64,000 bases of DNA, taken from Desulfosarcinaceae bacterium (GTDB lineage: Bacteria; Desulfobacterota; Desulfobacteria; Desulfobacterales; Desulfosarcinaceae). The notes beneath the pieces are model-generated. The model was given only the letters and a program-made list of their open reading frames with translations, was not told where the DNA came from and ran no database searches. Every line of letters starts with the position of its first letter. Position 1 is the first letter of the stretch. Below, in pieces: positions 43,066 to 50,971 of the stretch. Made by a program: the position numbers and the translations under genes. Location: positions 1-64,000 of the forward strand of contig JASJCL010000013.1 of NCBI GenBank assembly GCA_030066015.1, read 5' to 3'.

Positions 43066-44235
43066 ATGAGTGAATACGCCGCCCGCCACAAGGATGACCG
43101 CAGTGTCGGTATTGTGGTGCCCCGGTTTTACACCTTCGGGGAACCGCCGCAGGAGATGCGCCTCGCCTCCGGCGCCACCCTGGGCCCCATCACGCTGGCT
43201 TACGAAACCTACGGCCGGTTAAACGATCGCCGGAATAACGCCATCTTGATCCTGCACGCTTTCTCCGGCGACGCGCACGTGGCGGGCGTGCACCAGGAGA
43301 GCGACGAGAAGCCGGGTTGGTGGGAGTACATGGTCGGCCCGGGGAAGGGGATCGACACGGAGCGCTTTTTCGTCATCTGCATCAACATCCTGGGCAGCTG
43401 TATGGGCTCCACCGGGCCGGCGTCCACCAATCCCGCAACGGATCAGCCCTACGCCCTGGACTTTCCCATGGTGACCATCGGCGATATGGTGCGCGCCCAG
43501 AAGGTGCTTCTCGACCACCTCGGTATCGGCCGGCTGCATGCCGTCATCGGCGGTTCGGTGGGGGGGATGCAGGCGCTGGAGTGGTGCGTTCGCTATCCCC
43601 AGCGGGTCAAGGCCGCTGTGCTGCTGGCCACCACCACGCGCCACTCCGCCCTGGCCATTGCGTTCAATGAGGTGGCCCGTCAGGCCATCATGGCCGATCC
43701 CAACTGGTGCCAGGGGCAGTACTACGGACAGACCAAACCCGACATGGGGCTGGCCGTGGCGCGCATGATCGGTCATGTCACCTATCTCAGCGATGCCGCC
43801 ATGCGCCTCAAGTTCGGGCGGCGTCTCAAGGATAAGACCGACTTCAGCTTCAACTTCGATGCGGATTTCCAGGTGGAGAGCTATCTGCGCTATCAGGGCG
43901 CCAAGTTCGTCGAACGTTTCGATGCCAACTCACTGCTGTTCATCACCAAGGCGGCCGATTACTTCGACCTGGAGCGTGAGTACGGCGAGGGCTCTCTGGT
44001 CAGCGCCTTCGCCCGCGCCCAATGCCGGTTCCTGGTGGTCTCCTTCTCTTCGGATTGGCTCTACCCCACCTATCAATCCCGCAATATGGTCCAGGCCATG
44101 AAAAAAAACGGCCTTGATGTGAGCTTCTGCGAGGTCGAGGCCCAATGGGGGCATGACGCTTTTTTGATCCCCAATCCCCGCCTTTCCAATCTCATGCGAG
44201 GGTTTCTGACCAATGGTGCAAGCCCCCAAAGCTGA
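43066..44235 (+). CDS. metX: Homoserine O-acetyltransferase
   Basis: MetX acetylates homoserine, supplying MetY. The 389-residue alpha/beta hydrolase has nucleophile S164 in GGSVGGMQALEW, an oxyanion-region LILHAFSGDAH block, and the catalytic Asp and His in SSDWLYPT and WGHDAFL. It follows metY by 24 bp, and metW starts inside its last 23 bp. Some members use succinyl-CoA instead of acetyl-CoA, so specificity is inferred. Confidence 0.92.
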   Translation: MSEYAARHKDDRSVGIVVPRFYTFGEPPQEMRLASGATLGPITLAYETYGRLNDRRNNAILILHAFSGDAHVAGVHQESDEKPGWWEYMVGPGKGIDTERFFVICINILGSCMGSTGPASTNPATDQPYALDFPMVTIGDMVRAQKVLLDHLGIGRLHAVIGGSVGGMQALEWCVRYPQRVKAAVLLATTTRHSALAIAFNEVARQAIMADPNWCQGQYYGQTKPDMGLAVARMIGHVTYLSDAAMRLKFGRRLKDKTDFSFNFDADFQVESYLRYQGAKFVERFDANSLLFITKAADYFDLEREYGEGSLVSAFARAQCRFLVVSFSSDWLYPTYQSRNMVQAMKKNGLDVSFCEVEAQWGHDAFLIPNPRLSNLMRGFLTNGASPQS

Positions 44236-44863
44236 TACCCCGGCCGTCGCCCGGGCCACCATCCGCTATGACCTCCAGATGGTCGCCGGCTGGGTGCCCC
44301 ACGGTGCCCGCGTCCTTGGCCTGGGATGTGGGGAGGGGGAGCTCCTGGCCTACCTCAAACATTACAAGGCGGTGCGTTGCACCGGTATCGAGATCGACGA
44401 AGCACGGGTGGCCACCTGTATCGAAAAGGGGCTCAGCGTTCTCCAGGGAGATATCAATACCGAGGTGCTGGATTATCCCGACGAGAGCTTCGACGTGGTC
44501 ATACTGGCCCAGACCCTTCAGCAGATCTATGCGCCTGACCAGCTGATCCACCAGATGCTGCGCATCGGCAAGCGCTGTGTGGTGAGTTTTCCCAACTTCA
44601 GCCACTGGCGGGTACGGCTGCAGCTGCTGATGAAGGGCCGCGCGCCGGTCACCAAACAGCTGCCCTACCAATGGTACGATACGCCCAATATCCGCGTCAT
44701 CTCTCTCAAGGATTTTCGGCGCTTCGCCCGCCAGGTGGGCTTTCGGATTTACAAAGAGGTCGCCATCGCCATGAACCAGGATGGCACCTATGGTCAAAAT
44801 ATTCGGCTGTGGCCCGACCTGCGCGCCTCCTACGGTCTTTTTCTCATTGGGCGCGCCTACTGA
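44213..44863 (+). CDS. metW: MetW, methionine biosynthesis methyltransferase-like protein
   Basis: The 216-residue protein has a SAM-binding Rossmann motif VLGLGCGEGELLAYL and the MetW block CTGIEIDEARVATCIEKGLSVLQGD. Further conserved text is SFDVVILAQTLQQIYAPDQLI and VSFPNFSHWRVRLQLLMKGRAPVT. MetW assists MetX; its own methyltransferase activity is uncertain. The start overlaps the end of metX by 23 bp. Confidence 0.92.
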   Translation: MVQAPKADTPAVARATIRYDLQMVAGWVPHGARVLGLGCGEGELLAYLKHYKAVRCTGIEIDEARVATCIEKGLSVLQGDINTEVLDYPDESFDVVILAQTLQQIYAPDQLIHQMLRIGKRCVVSFPNFSHWRVRLQLLMKGRAPVTKQLPYQWYDTPNIRVISLKDFRRFARQVGFRIYKEVAIAMNQDGTYGQNIRLWPDLRASYGLFLIGRAY

Positions 44864-44930
44864 GGCCCCAGCTGGCTGAGGCCTCTGCTGAGGTTAGCCC
44901 TCAGCTGGGCTTAGGCCTAAGCAGGGCAAT
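44864..44930. repeat. Cluster of palindromes after metW
   Basis: The gap between metW and the rhodanese gene contains several inverted repeats: CTGAGG-TTAGC-CCTCAG, the 14-base perfect palindrome GCTTAGGCCTAAGC (44908-44921) and the outer pair CCAGCTGGCTGAGG / CCTCAGCTGG. No T-run follows, so it is not a standard terminator; an attenuating hairpin cluster or an operator is possible. Confidence 0.6.
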
Positions 44931-44945
44931 TGGAGGAAACCTGCC

Positions 44946-45425
44946 ATGCACCGGATAACCGATACGATCACCTTCGCGCGCTCGGCAGTGGTCCGCAGTG
45001 CGCTCCTCGCCGTGATGCTGGTCAGTTTCGGGATCAATCCGCCGGCCACCTTGGCGGCCGAAGAGAGCGTTCACCTGAATCCGGATGCCGCCATGCGTCA
45101 GATTGCGGCCCAGCTGGGTGATCCCAACTTCGTGCTGTTGGATGTCCGAACCCCCGGAGAGTTCGCCAAGGGCCATATCCAGGGGGCCAAGCTGCTCGAC
45201 TTCTACCACCGCGCTTTTCTCAGCCGCCTCAAAACCCTCGATCGCGGCAAGACCTATCTGCTCTATTGCCGCACAGGGAACCGCAGCGGGCGCACCCTCG
45301 ACACCATGGCCAAGCTGGGATTTACAGAGGTGGCCCATCTGGCCGGGGGAATCGTTGCCTGGCAAGGCAAGGGCTATTCGTTGATCAAGTCGACGGTGGT
45401 CGATCCCGATCTGCTGGCGCCCTGA
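44946..45425 (+). CDS. Exported rhodanese-like sulfurtransferase
   Basis: The 159-residue protein has a signal peptide (VVRSALLAVMLVSFGINPPATLA) and one rhodanese domain with LLDVRTPGEFAKGHIQGA and the active-site loop YCRTGNRSG, with its cysteine intact. It should act in the periplasm. Length fits a single-domain family member. GGAGG lies 9 nt before the ATG. It is downstream of metYXW, though the palindrome cluster separates them, so co-transcription is unsure. Confidence 0.85.
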   Translation: MHRITDTITFARSAVVRSALLAVMLVSFGINPPATLAAEESVHLNPDAAMRQIAAQLGDPNFVLLDVRTPGEFAKGHIQGAKLLDFYHRAFLSRLKTLDRGKTYLLYCRTGNRSGRTLDTMAKLGFTEVAHLAGGIVAWQGKGYSLIKSTVVDPDLLAP

Positions 45426-45500
45426 TGCCTGCGCGGCCCATCTGGCTGTGGCCCATGGCCGGTCACGAATCGAAAAATTTCCCACCGAAACGGAGTGCAT

Positions 45501-46277
45501 ATGCGTTTTCGTCCCTGCATCGATCTGCATCAAGGAGTGGTCAAGCAGATCGTCGGCGCCACCCTCGACGATGACGACAGCGCTGCCGTCACCACCAATT
45601 TCGAAGCCCGCCGGCCGGCGGGCTGGTTTGCCGAGCGCTACCGCCGGGATGGCCTCACCGGGGGCCATGTGATCTGCCTGGGGCAAGGCAACACCACGGC
45701 TGCTCGCGACGCCCTGGCCGCCTGGCCGGGGGGGCTGCAGATCGGCGGTGGCGTAAACCTGGAGAATGCAGCGGCATGGCTCGATGCCGGCGCAGCGGCG
45801 GTGATCGTCACCTCATGGGTATTCCACGACGGCCTCCTGGATCGCCGACGACTGACCCAACTCTCCCAGAGAGTGGGGCCCCAGCGGCTGGTGCTCGATT
45901 TGAGCTGCCGCCTGAAAGATGGGGCCTATTACATCGTCACAGACCGCTGGCAGCGCTTCACCCAGGAGAAAATCTCCGCGGCCCTGCTGGCCGACCTTTC
46001 CACCTATTGTTCCGAATACCTGGTACACGCCGTGGATGTGGAGGGCAAGTGCAGCGGGATCGAAGCCGATCTGGTGGCCCTGCTGGCCGGTTGCTCCGAG
46101 CGGCCCATCACCTATGCCGGGGGGATTCACCACCAGGACGATCTGGACCTTATCGAAACGATGGGACAGGGCCGCATCGATTTTACCGTCGGCAGCGCCC
46201 TGGACCTGTTCGGTGGCAGCGGGTTCGCCTACACCGATCTGGCCGCCCGTTACGGACCCGGCCGCAAAATCGGCTGA
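45501..46277 (+). CDS. hisA: HisA-type isomerase, eukaryotic-like subfamily
   Basis: The 258-residue TIM barrel corresponds to 1-(5-phosphoribosyl)-5-[(5-phosphoribosylamino)methylideneamino]imidazole-4-carboxamide isomerase of histidine synthesis. It begins MRFRPCIDLHQGVVKQIVG and has LQIGGGVNLENAAAWLDAGAAAVIV and ITYAGGIHHQDDLDLI. This matches the HIS6/eukaryotic-type HisA rather than the common bacterial form. The ATG at 45501 has CGGAG 5 nt upstream. No other his gene is in the window, and the location beside methionine genes is odd. Confidence 0.82.
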   Translation: MRFRPCIDLHQGVVKQIVGATLDDDDSAAVTTNFEARRPAGWFAERYRRDGLTGGHVICLGQGNTTAARDALAAWPGGLQIGGGVNLENAAAWLDAGAAAVIVTSWVFHDGLLDRRRLTQLSQRVGPQRLVLDLSCRLKDGAYYIVTDRWQRFTQEKISAALLADLSTYCSEYLVHAVDVEGKCSGIEADLVALLAGCSERPITYAGGIHHQDDLDLIETMGQGRIDFTVGSALDLFGGSGFAYTDLAARYGPGRKIG

Positions 46278-46385
46278 ACATCGACGGGATCGACATTCGA
46301 ATTGCCGTTCAGGCGGGGCGCCGCCGCACCGCTAAGGCAACCCTGGAGAGTGGTTTGGCACGTCGGATCTCCCGACGGCGCCCCA

Positions 46386-47198
46386 CTATTGTGCCAAGAC
46401 GTAGACGCCCATTCCCGCCGGTAGGATCAACCCCAGGTTGCTCATGTTCGAGGCCACCAGGGCGTCGAGACCCTGTTGCGCGTCATCAATGCGGTGGAGT
46501 CGCCCGCGCTGTTTCTCCAGGCGGAAAATTTCGAAAAAGGAGACCGCCTCCGGAAGTGAGGTGATAAAGCCCAGCACCCAGCCGACGATCCAGGAGGGCA
46601 TCTTCAACTCCACGATCAGCGCGTGGGCGCTGCTGCCCAGGAAACGACCCGCTACCAGTACGATCAGCACCCCCACCAGGATCGCCGCCATGCCCCGCAA
46701 GGGCCCCTCCCCCGACGGTTCGGCGGCCGCCTCCGGCACCCGAACTGGCCGGTTCAACCGCAGATCGATCAGCTTGTACAGGCCGAAAAACGCCAGCAGC
46801 AGGAGGGCGACGCCACCATTGATGGTGACCGCCAGGGCATGCATGGCGAGGGGTACGGCGATGGAGAGCACACCGAAACCCACCTCGTCCAGTAGCTGCA
46901 GGGACAGCAGGTCGCGATGCTGCCCATAGGCGAACAAGGCGATCAGAAAGAGACCAAAATTGATGATGTTGGAGGATGCGATGTTCCAGAAGCCGGCATC
47001 GAAGACACCGCTCAAGCCGGCGGCGACCACGATGGTGAACTCGGGCACGCTGGTCACATAACCGACCAGCTGGCCGCGGGTCTTGTTGGAGAGCTGGAGG
47101 GCAAGGCAGACCCGGTCAATGCCGCGCATCAACAAGAAACGAACGGCGAGCACCGTTACCGCGGCGCTCACGGTCAAGATCATACACGCGAAAATCAT
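46386..47198 (-). CDS. CaCA-family (sodium/calcium exchanger-like) membrane protein
   Basis: The 270-residue protein has about nine hydrophobic helices. Two inverted alpha-repeats of the Ca2+/cation antiporter superfamily are visible: YVTSVPEFTIVVAAGLSGVFDAGFWNIASSNIINFGL near the N-terminus, and GFITSLPEAVSFFEIF with NMSNLGLIL near the C-terminus. Each carries the S(x)PE acidic residue. The length is short for the family (usually about 320), yet both repeats are present. It is probably an ion antiporter; the ion is unknown. Confidence 0.8.
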   Translation of the reverse strand: MIFACMILTVSAAVTVLAVRFLLMRGIDRVCLALQLSNKTRGQLVGYVTSVPEFTIVVAAGLSGVFDAGFWNIASSNIINFGLFLIALFAYGQHRDLLSLQLLDEVGFGVLSIAVPLAMHALAVTINGGVALLLLAFFGLYKLIDLRLNRPVRVPEAAAEPSGEGPLRGMAAILVGVLIVLVAGRFLGSSAHALIVELKMPSWIVGWVLGFITSLPEAVSFFEIFRLEKQRGRLHRIDDAQQGLDALVASNMSNLGLILPAGMGVYVLAQ

Positions 47199-47320
47199 GC
47201 TCGCTGCTTTTCCTATCTCGGAGTGGGAGGGGGACGGGGCACCACCAGGCCCGTTTTATGGCACGCGGATCAGGGCGTGTCAAAAGCGATGCGGCCGTAA
47301 CAGTCCATGCGGAGGGGGGC

Positions 47321-48409
47321 CTAATCGCCTGCTTCGGCGGCGGCCGCCTCCGCCATGGTGCGTTGCCGGTTGAACCAGGATTTGATCACCGCGTTGATAA
47401 GGGTGGCCAGGGGGATGGCAAAGAACAGGCCCCATAGCCCCCACAGGCCGCCGAAGACCAGTACGGCGATGATGATGGCGATGGGGTGCAGGTTGATCAC
47501 CTCCGACAGCAGCAGGGGCGCCAAGAGGTTGCCGTCCAGGAGCTGAATGATGGTATAGGCCACGATGGCCCAGAGCGCCTTGGGATCCCATCCCCACTGA
47601 AAATAGGCGATCAGCGCGACCGGCAGAAACATTACCGTTACGCCGATATAGGGGAAAATCACCGAGAGCCCCACAAATAGGGATAGCAGGAGGGAAAACT
47701 GCATATCCATAAGGGTGAAGGTCATGAAGCTGATGCCCCAGATGATCAGAATTTCCCAACCCTTGCCGCGCACGTAGTTGGCGATCTGGGCGTTGACCTC
47801 CCGCCACACCGAGGAGGCCAAACTCAGGTTGTCCGGCAGGAAACTGGCCAGCCAGGTCAGTATCATCTCCTTGTCCTTGAGGAAGAAGAAGACCAGTATG
47901 GGCACCAATATCAGGTAGACGACCACTGAAATCAGGCCGATCACCGACGCAACTGAGAGGGAAAGCATCCGTCTGGCGAAACCGGTCAACCCGGCATTGA
48001 TGAATTGGAAAATCTGCTCGATCTGGTTCTCGGAGATCAACTCGGGATAGCGCACCGGCAGCTGCATCAACTGGTTACGCCCGAAGGTCAGCATGGTGGG
48101 CAGCTGCTGAACCAATTGGCTGATCTGGCGCGACAGCAGCGGCAAAAGCCAAAGGATCAGGATGAACAAGATGGCGATGAAGAGCAGGAAGACGAGGCCG
48201 ACCGCCAGCCGCTGTGGAAAGCGTCGCTTCTGCAGAAAGCCAACCAGACCGTCGAGCAGATAGGCGATGACGAGCGCTACCAGCACGGGCATCAACAGGT
48301 TGCCCAGAAAGAAGACAAAGGCAAATCCCGCGATGAGCAGGATCCCCAGGACGATCACCTGCGGGTCCGAAAGATAGCGTTTCGACCAATCGCGAACCAG
48401 TTGTAGCAT
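47321..48409 (-). CDS. AI-2E family transporter (UPF0118 permease)
   Basis: The 362-residue protein has about eight transmembrane helices and the family block YPELISENQIEQIFQF. Later hydrophobic segments are ILVFFFLKDKEMILTWLASFLPD and IGVTVMFLPVALIAYFQWGW. The ATG at 48409 is chosen because GAGGAAG lies 6 nt upstream; a start at 48529 lacks one. The family exports various small molecules or ions (TqsA, PerM, Na+/Li+ antiporters), so 'AI-2' need not apply. Confidence 0.85.
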   Translation of the reverse strand: MLQLVRDWSKRYLSDPQVIVLGILLIAGFAFVFFLGNLLMPVLVALVIAYLLDGLVGFLQKRRFPQRLAVGLVFLLFIAILFILILWLLPLLSRQISQLVQQLPTMLTFGRNQLMQLPVRYPELISENQIEQIFQFINAGLTGFARRMLSLSVASVIGLISVVVYLILVPILVFFFLKDKEMILTWLASFLPDNLSLASSVWREVNAQIANYVRGKGWEILIIWGISFMTFTLMDMQFSLLLSLFVGLSVIFPYIGVTVMFLPVALIAYFQWGWDPKALWAIVAYTIIQLLDGNLLAPLLLSEVINLHPIAIIIAVLVFGGLWGLWGLFFAIPLATLINAVIKSWFNRQRTMAEAAAAEAGD

Positions 48410-48655
48410 GTGTGGCTTCCTCTGGGTGGGGAACTGATTTGCTGGAATCAGCCGATCACCGATCAATCCCGGCGCGCTCAGCCAGCCCTTCAAGCGACCC
48501 AGCCAGAGCGGTGTCGGGTATCGTCGCATCGGACCTGGGTCTGGGGTGCATGGCCCCTCATTGCGCCCGGGGGGGTGATGGCCGACTATTGCAAGATTAT
48601 GGGCGTCCTTCCCGAAAAATCAAGAGCATGGCGGAGAAGACGCATCAGCGGGGCC
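48410..48655. other. Intergenic region
   Basis: The stretch between the AI-2E permease start and the HAO terminator carries the permease ribosome site and presumably its promoter. I see no gene and no clear operator. Confidence 0.4.
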
Positions 48656-48694
48656 AAAAAAAAAACGCCCCGGGGCTTGCCCGGAGCGTTTTTG
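48656..48694 (-). terminator. Rho-independent terminator of the HAO-like operon
   Basis: On the minus strand a 10-bp stem (ACGCTCCGGG paired with CCCGGGGCGT-type bases, one G-T pair, short loop) is followed by about ten T residues. It lies just after the stop of the octaheme gene at 48721. Confidence 0.9.
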
Positions 48695-48720
48695 CGGTCC
48701 TATTGCCGAACTGGCGGGGC

Positions 48721-50130
48721 CTATTCTTTGCCGAAGATCGCCTCCGGCCGCGTGGTGTCACCAGTGGCGTTGGGGAAGTCGGGATAGACGTATGCCTTCT
48801 CGCCGGTCTTTAAGAGGTGGTCGGCCTCCTCCTTGTATTGGTTGAAGCGGTTCTTGACCTCGTAAAATCCGTGCCACCAGGCGTAGTCGGGGGCCATCAT
48901 CATCGCACCCATGCGGGCCCGGCGACCTTCGTGGTGCCAGAGCTCGTAAAACTGCAACTCCAGATGCTCGTCAAAAAACTTGGTTTTGTCCAGCAGCCCC
49001 TTGGCGTAGAGGTCGTCGAGGATCTTCTTGGCTGGTTTATAGTAGACCTCGTTATACTCCTCGACCGCCTTGTCGAAGCCATCATAAAAATCGTCGATCC
49101 ATGAGTTGCCGTGACACTGCTGGCAGATGGCCTTCATCTTGGCCCGCTCCTCCTGCCAGGTGCTCTGGGCGGGGAACGGTTTGAAATTCTCGGGACGCAC
49201 CGTCAGGGGCGCCTGGGTTTCCCAGGAGAGCCGCTCGGTGACATCGTGGGTGGTCATCACCTTGCCACTGCCGGACATGTGGCAGCCCGCACAGGTGGGC
49301 GCGCGGTAATCCACACCGGCCGTCCAGGTGCCGCCGGCGGAATCAAAATTATACTCGTCCTGGTAGGCATGGTAGATGGTGCCGTGCTTGGACTCCTCGT
49401 AGATCTCGATCTGGGGGTGGTCGGGACCCAGGTGGCACTGGTCGCAGGCTTCGGGTTTACGCGCTTCGCCCACTGAGAATCTGTGGCGCGTGTGGCAGCT
49501 CGTGCAGGCGCCCTTGCTGCCGTCGGCGTTGAGCCGGCCCACGCCGGCGTTGGGCCAGGTGTTGGGGTCGATCTTGCCGTTTTCATCGATCTTGATCACC
49601 GTTCCGTGGCAGTTAAAGCAGCCGGTCTTGCGCTCGTTGTCCGAGTTCATCCCCTTGTTGAGCCAGGGGTCCAGCTTCCACATGATCTCGATGGTGTTGG
49701 CGTGTTTGCTGCGGCTGTACTGGGTGACCTCGTCGGGATGACAGCGGGAGCAATCCTTGGGCGTCACGATGGAGGCGATGGGCATCTTGTACTTGGCCTC
49801 ACCCGAGGGCATGTCGGAGCGGCTGTAGTACTTCTCGTGATCCTTGGCGATGTCGGTGTCTCCCGGCTGAACCAGATGGCAATCCAGGCAGGTGATGTTG
49901 GCGTTGGCGTGACGGCTCTTGGCCCAGTCGGCGAACACCCCCGGTGTGGTCGCCCGATGGCAGTCGATGCAGGCGGCCGCCTCCGGCGGGATGCTGCGTT
50001 CGATGCGGTACTCCTTCACCTTGGGGTAGTTGATCTGTTCGGCGATACCCGTGAAGGGCACCAACCCGAGCAGGCCGATGAGGATTGCGACTCCCAGCAG
50101 TGTTTTGGTTTTTGCCGGCACCTTCGTCAT
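48721..50130 (-). CDS. Octaheme c-type cytochrome, hydroxylamine oxidoreductase-like
   Basis: The 469-residue protein has a signal peptide and eight CxxCH motifs at residues 54, 81, 127, 171, 209, 229, 280 and 336, followed by a helical C-terminus with YELWHHEGRRARMGAMMM and YAWWHGFYEVKNRF typical of the HAO family. Related proteins in Campylobacterota reduce nitrite or hydroxylamine rather than oxidise hydroxylamine. The NapC/NrfH-type partner encoded just upstream supports reduction, drawing electrons from quinol. Y416 is the only obvious candidate for the HAO cross-link tyrosine and needs alignment. Start ATG 50130 has AAGGAGG. Terminated at 48694. Confidence 0.88.
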   Translation of the reverse strand: MTKVPAKTKTLLGVAILIGLLGLVPFTGIAEQINYPKVKEYRIERSIPPEAAACIDCHRATTPGVFADWAKSRHANANITCLDCHLVQPGDTDIAKDHEKYYSRSDMPSGEAKYKMPIASIVTPKDCSRCHPDEVTQYSRSKHANTIEIMWKLDPWLNKGMNSDNERKTGCFNCHGTVIKIDENGKIDPNTWPNAGVGRLNADGSKGACTSCHTRHRFSVGEARKPEACDQCHLGPDHPQIEIYEESKHGTIYHAYQDEYNFDSAGGTWTAGVDYRAPTCAGCHMSGSGKVMTTHDVTERLSWETQAPLTVRPENFKPFPAQSTWQEERAKMKAICQQCHGNSWIDDFYDGFDKAVEEYNEVYYKPAKKILDDLYAKGLLDKTKFFDEHLELQFYELWHHEGRRARMGAMMMAPDYAWWHGFYEVKNRFNQYKEEADHLLKTGEKAYVYPDFPNATGDTTRPEAIFGKE

Positions 50131-50180
50131 TGCCCAGCCTCCTTCGTTTAATACCGATCTATCGGTGGTGAAATCCCCTA

Positions 50181-50750
50181 TCACAGCTTGTTTATCCGCA
50201 GGCCTTTGGCCTGGTAGGGAACCGGACGATACTGGCGAAACATCACCTGGGCCTTGTCCTTGTGGACCAGGTCGTAGTGGCAGTCGATACACTTTTTCGC
50301 ATACCCCTCGCGGGCATGTACCACGCTGCGATGGGCCAGCATGGCCCCCCGCTTCTGGGGCATGTAGAGCACGTTGCGATGGCATTTCTGGCACTGACTG
50401 TTCTCGAAGTTTTCATAGGCGGATTCGCGGGCGCGCTGGCGATCGTACTCGCCGGCCAGAAAGTGAATCGCCACATCCTTGATGCCGTGATAGGTCTTGG
50501 CGAAAAAGAACTCGAAGGTATTTTGGGGCGCCGGCAGATGGCAATCCATGCAGTCCACCATCACCCCCGCCGCGTTGTTCACGTGGGTGGAGGCCCGCCA
50601 GGCCCTCACCGCGGGTTTGATTTCGTGGCAGCTGGCGCAAAATCCCGGTGTGGAGGTCCGCACCATGGTGTAGTAGCTGATGCTGAAGATCGGGAAGGCG
50701 ATGACGATGCCAATGGCGACCAGGCCCAGCGCTATGAGGGTTTTCTTCAT
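50181..50750 (-). CDS. NapC/NirT (NrfH-like) tetraheme cytochrome c
   Basis: The 189-residue protein has an N-terminal anchor helix (TLIALGLVAIGIVIAFPIFSISYYTMV) and four CxxCH motifs: CASCH, CMDCH, CQKCH and CIDCH. Quinol-oxidising members of this family pass electrons from the menaquinone pool to periplasmic multiheme reductases. It is transcribed first, 50 bp before the HAO-like gene, so the two form a quinol-to-octaheme module. ATG 50750 has AAGGAC 9 nt upstream. Confidence 0.9.
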   Translation of the reverse strand: MKKTLIALGLVAIGIVIAFPIFSISYYTMVRTSTPGFCASCHEIKPAVRAWRASTHVNNAAGVMVDCMDCHLPAPQNTFEFFFAKTYHGIKDVAIHFLAGEYDRQRARESAYENFENSQCQKCHRNVLYMPQKRGAMLAHRSVVHAREGYAKKCIDCHYDLVHKDKAQVMFRQYRPVPYQAKGLRINKL

Positions 50751-50845
50751 CCGTTTCGGGTCCTTGTTCCCGTCGGGTCCGTTGATATCCGGGCGGCATT
50801 TGTCAGGAGGGGCTTTTAAACTGGCTTTAAAATTACCAAAGTGTG

Positions 50846-50884
50846 GTGTAAACAGGGTGTAAAAAGGCGTAAAGAACGTGTAAA
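50846..50884. promoter_or_regulatory. Four phased GTGTAAA direct repeats (putative response-regulator binding site)
   Basis: G(T/C)GTAAA boxes start at 50846, 50857, 50867 and 50878, spaced 11, 10 and 11 bp, so all lie on the same DNA face. Such tandem arrays are typical of OmpR-family regulators. The array lies 96 bp upstream of the NapC gene and 88 bp upstream of the sensor-kinase gene, in the divergent gap. Confidence 0.75.
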
Positions 50885-50971
50885 ATTTACCGGTCGAATC
50901 ATCCCGCGGCTGCCTGCTGCCCTGGGCGGTCACCGGTCCGGGCAACCTCTCCCAACCCATGGAGTGGCTCC

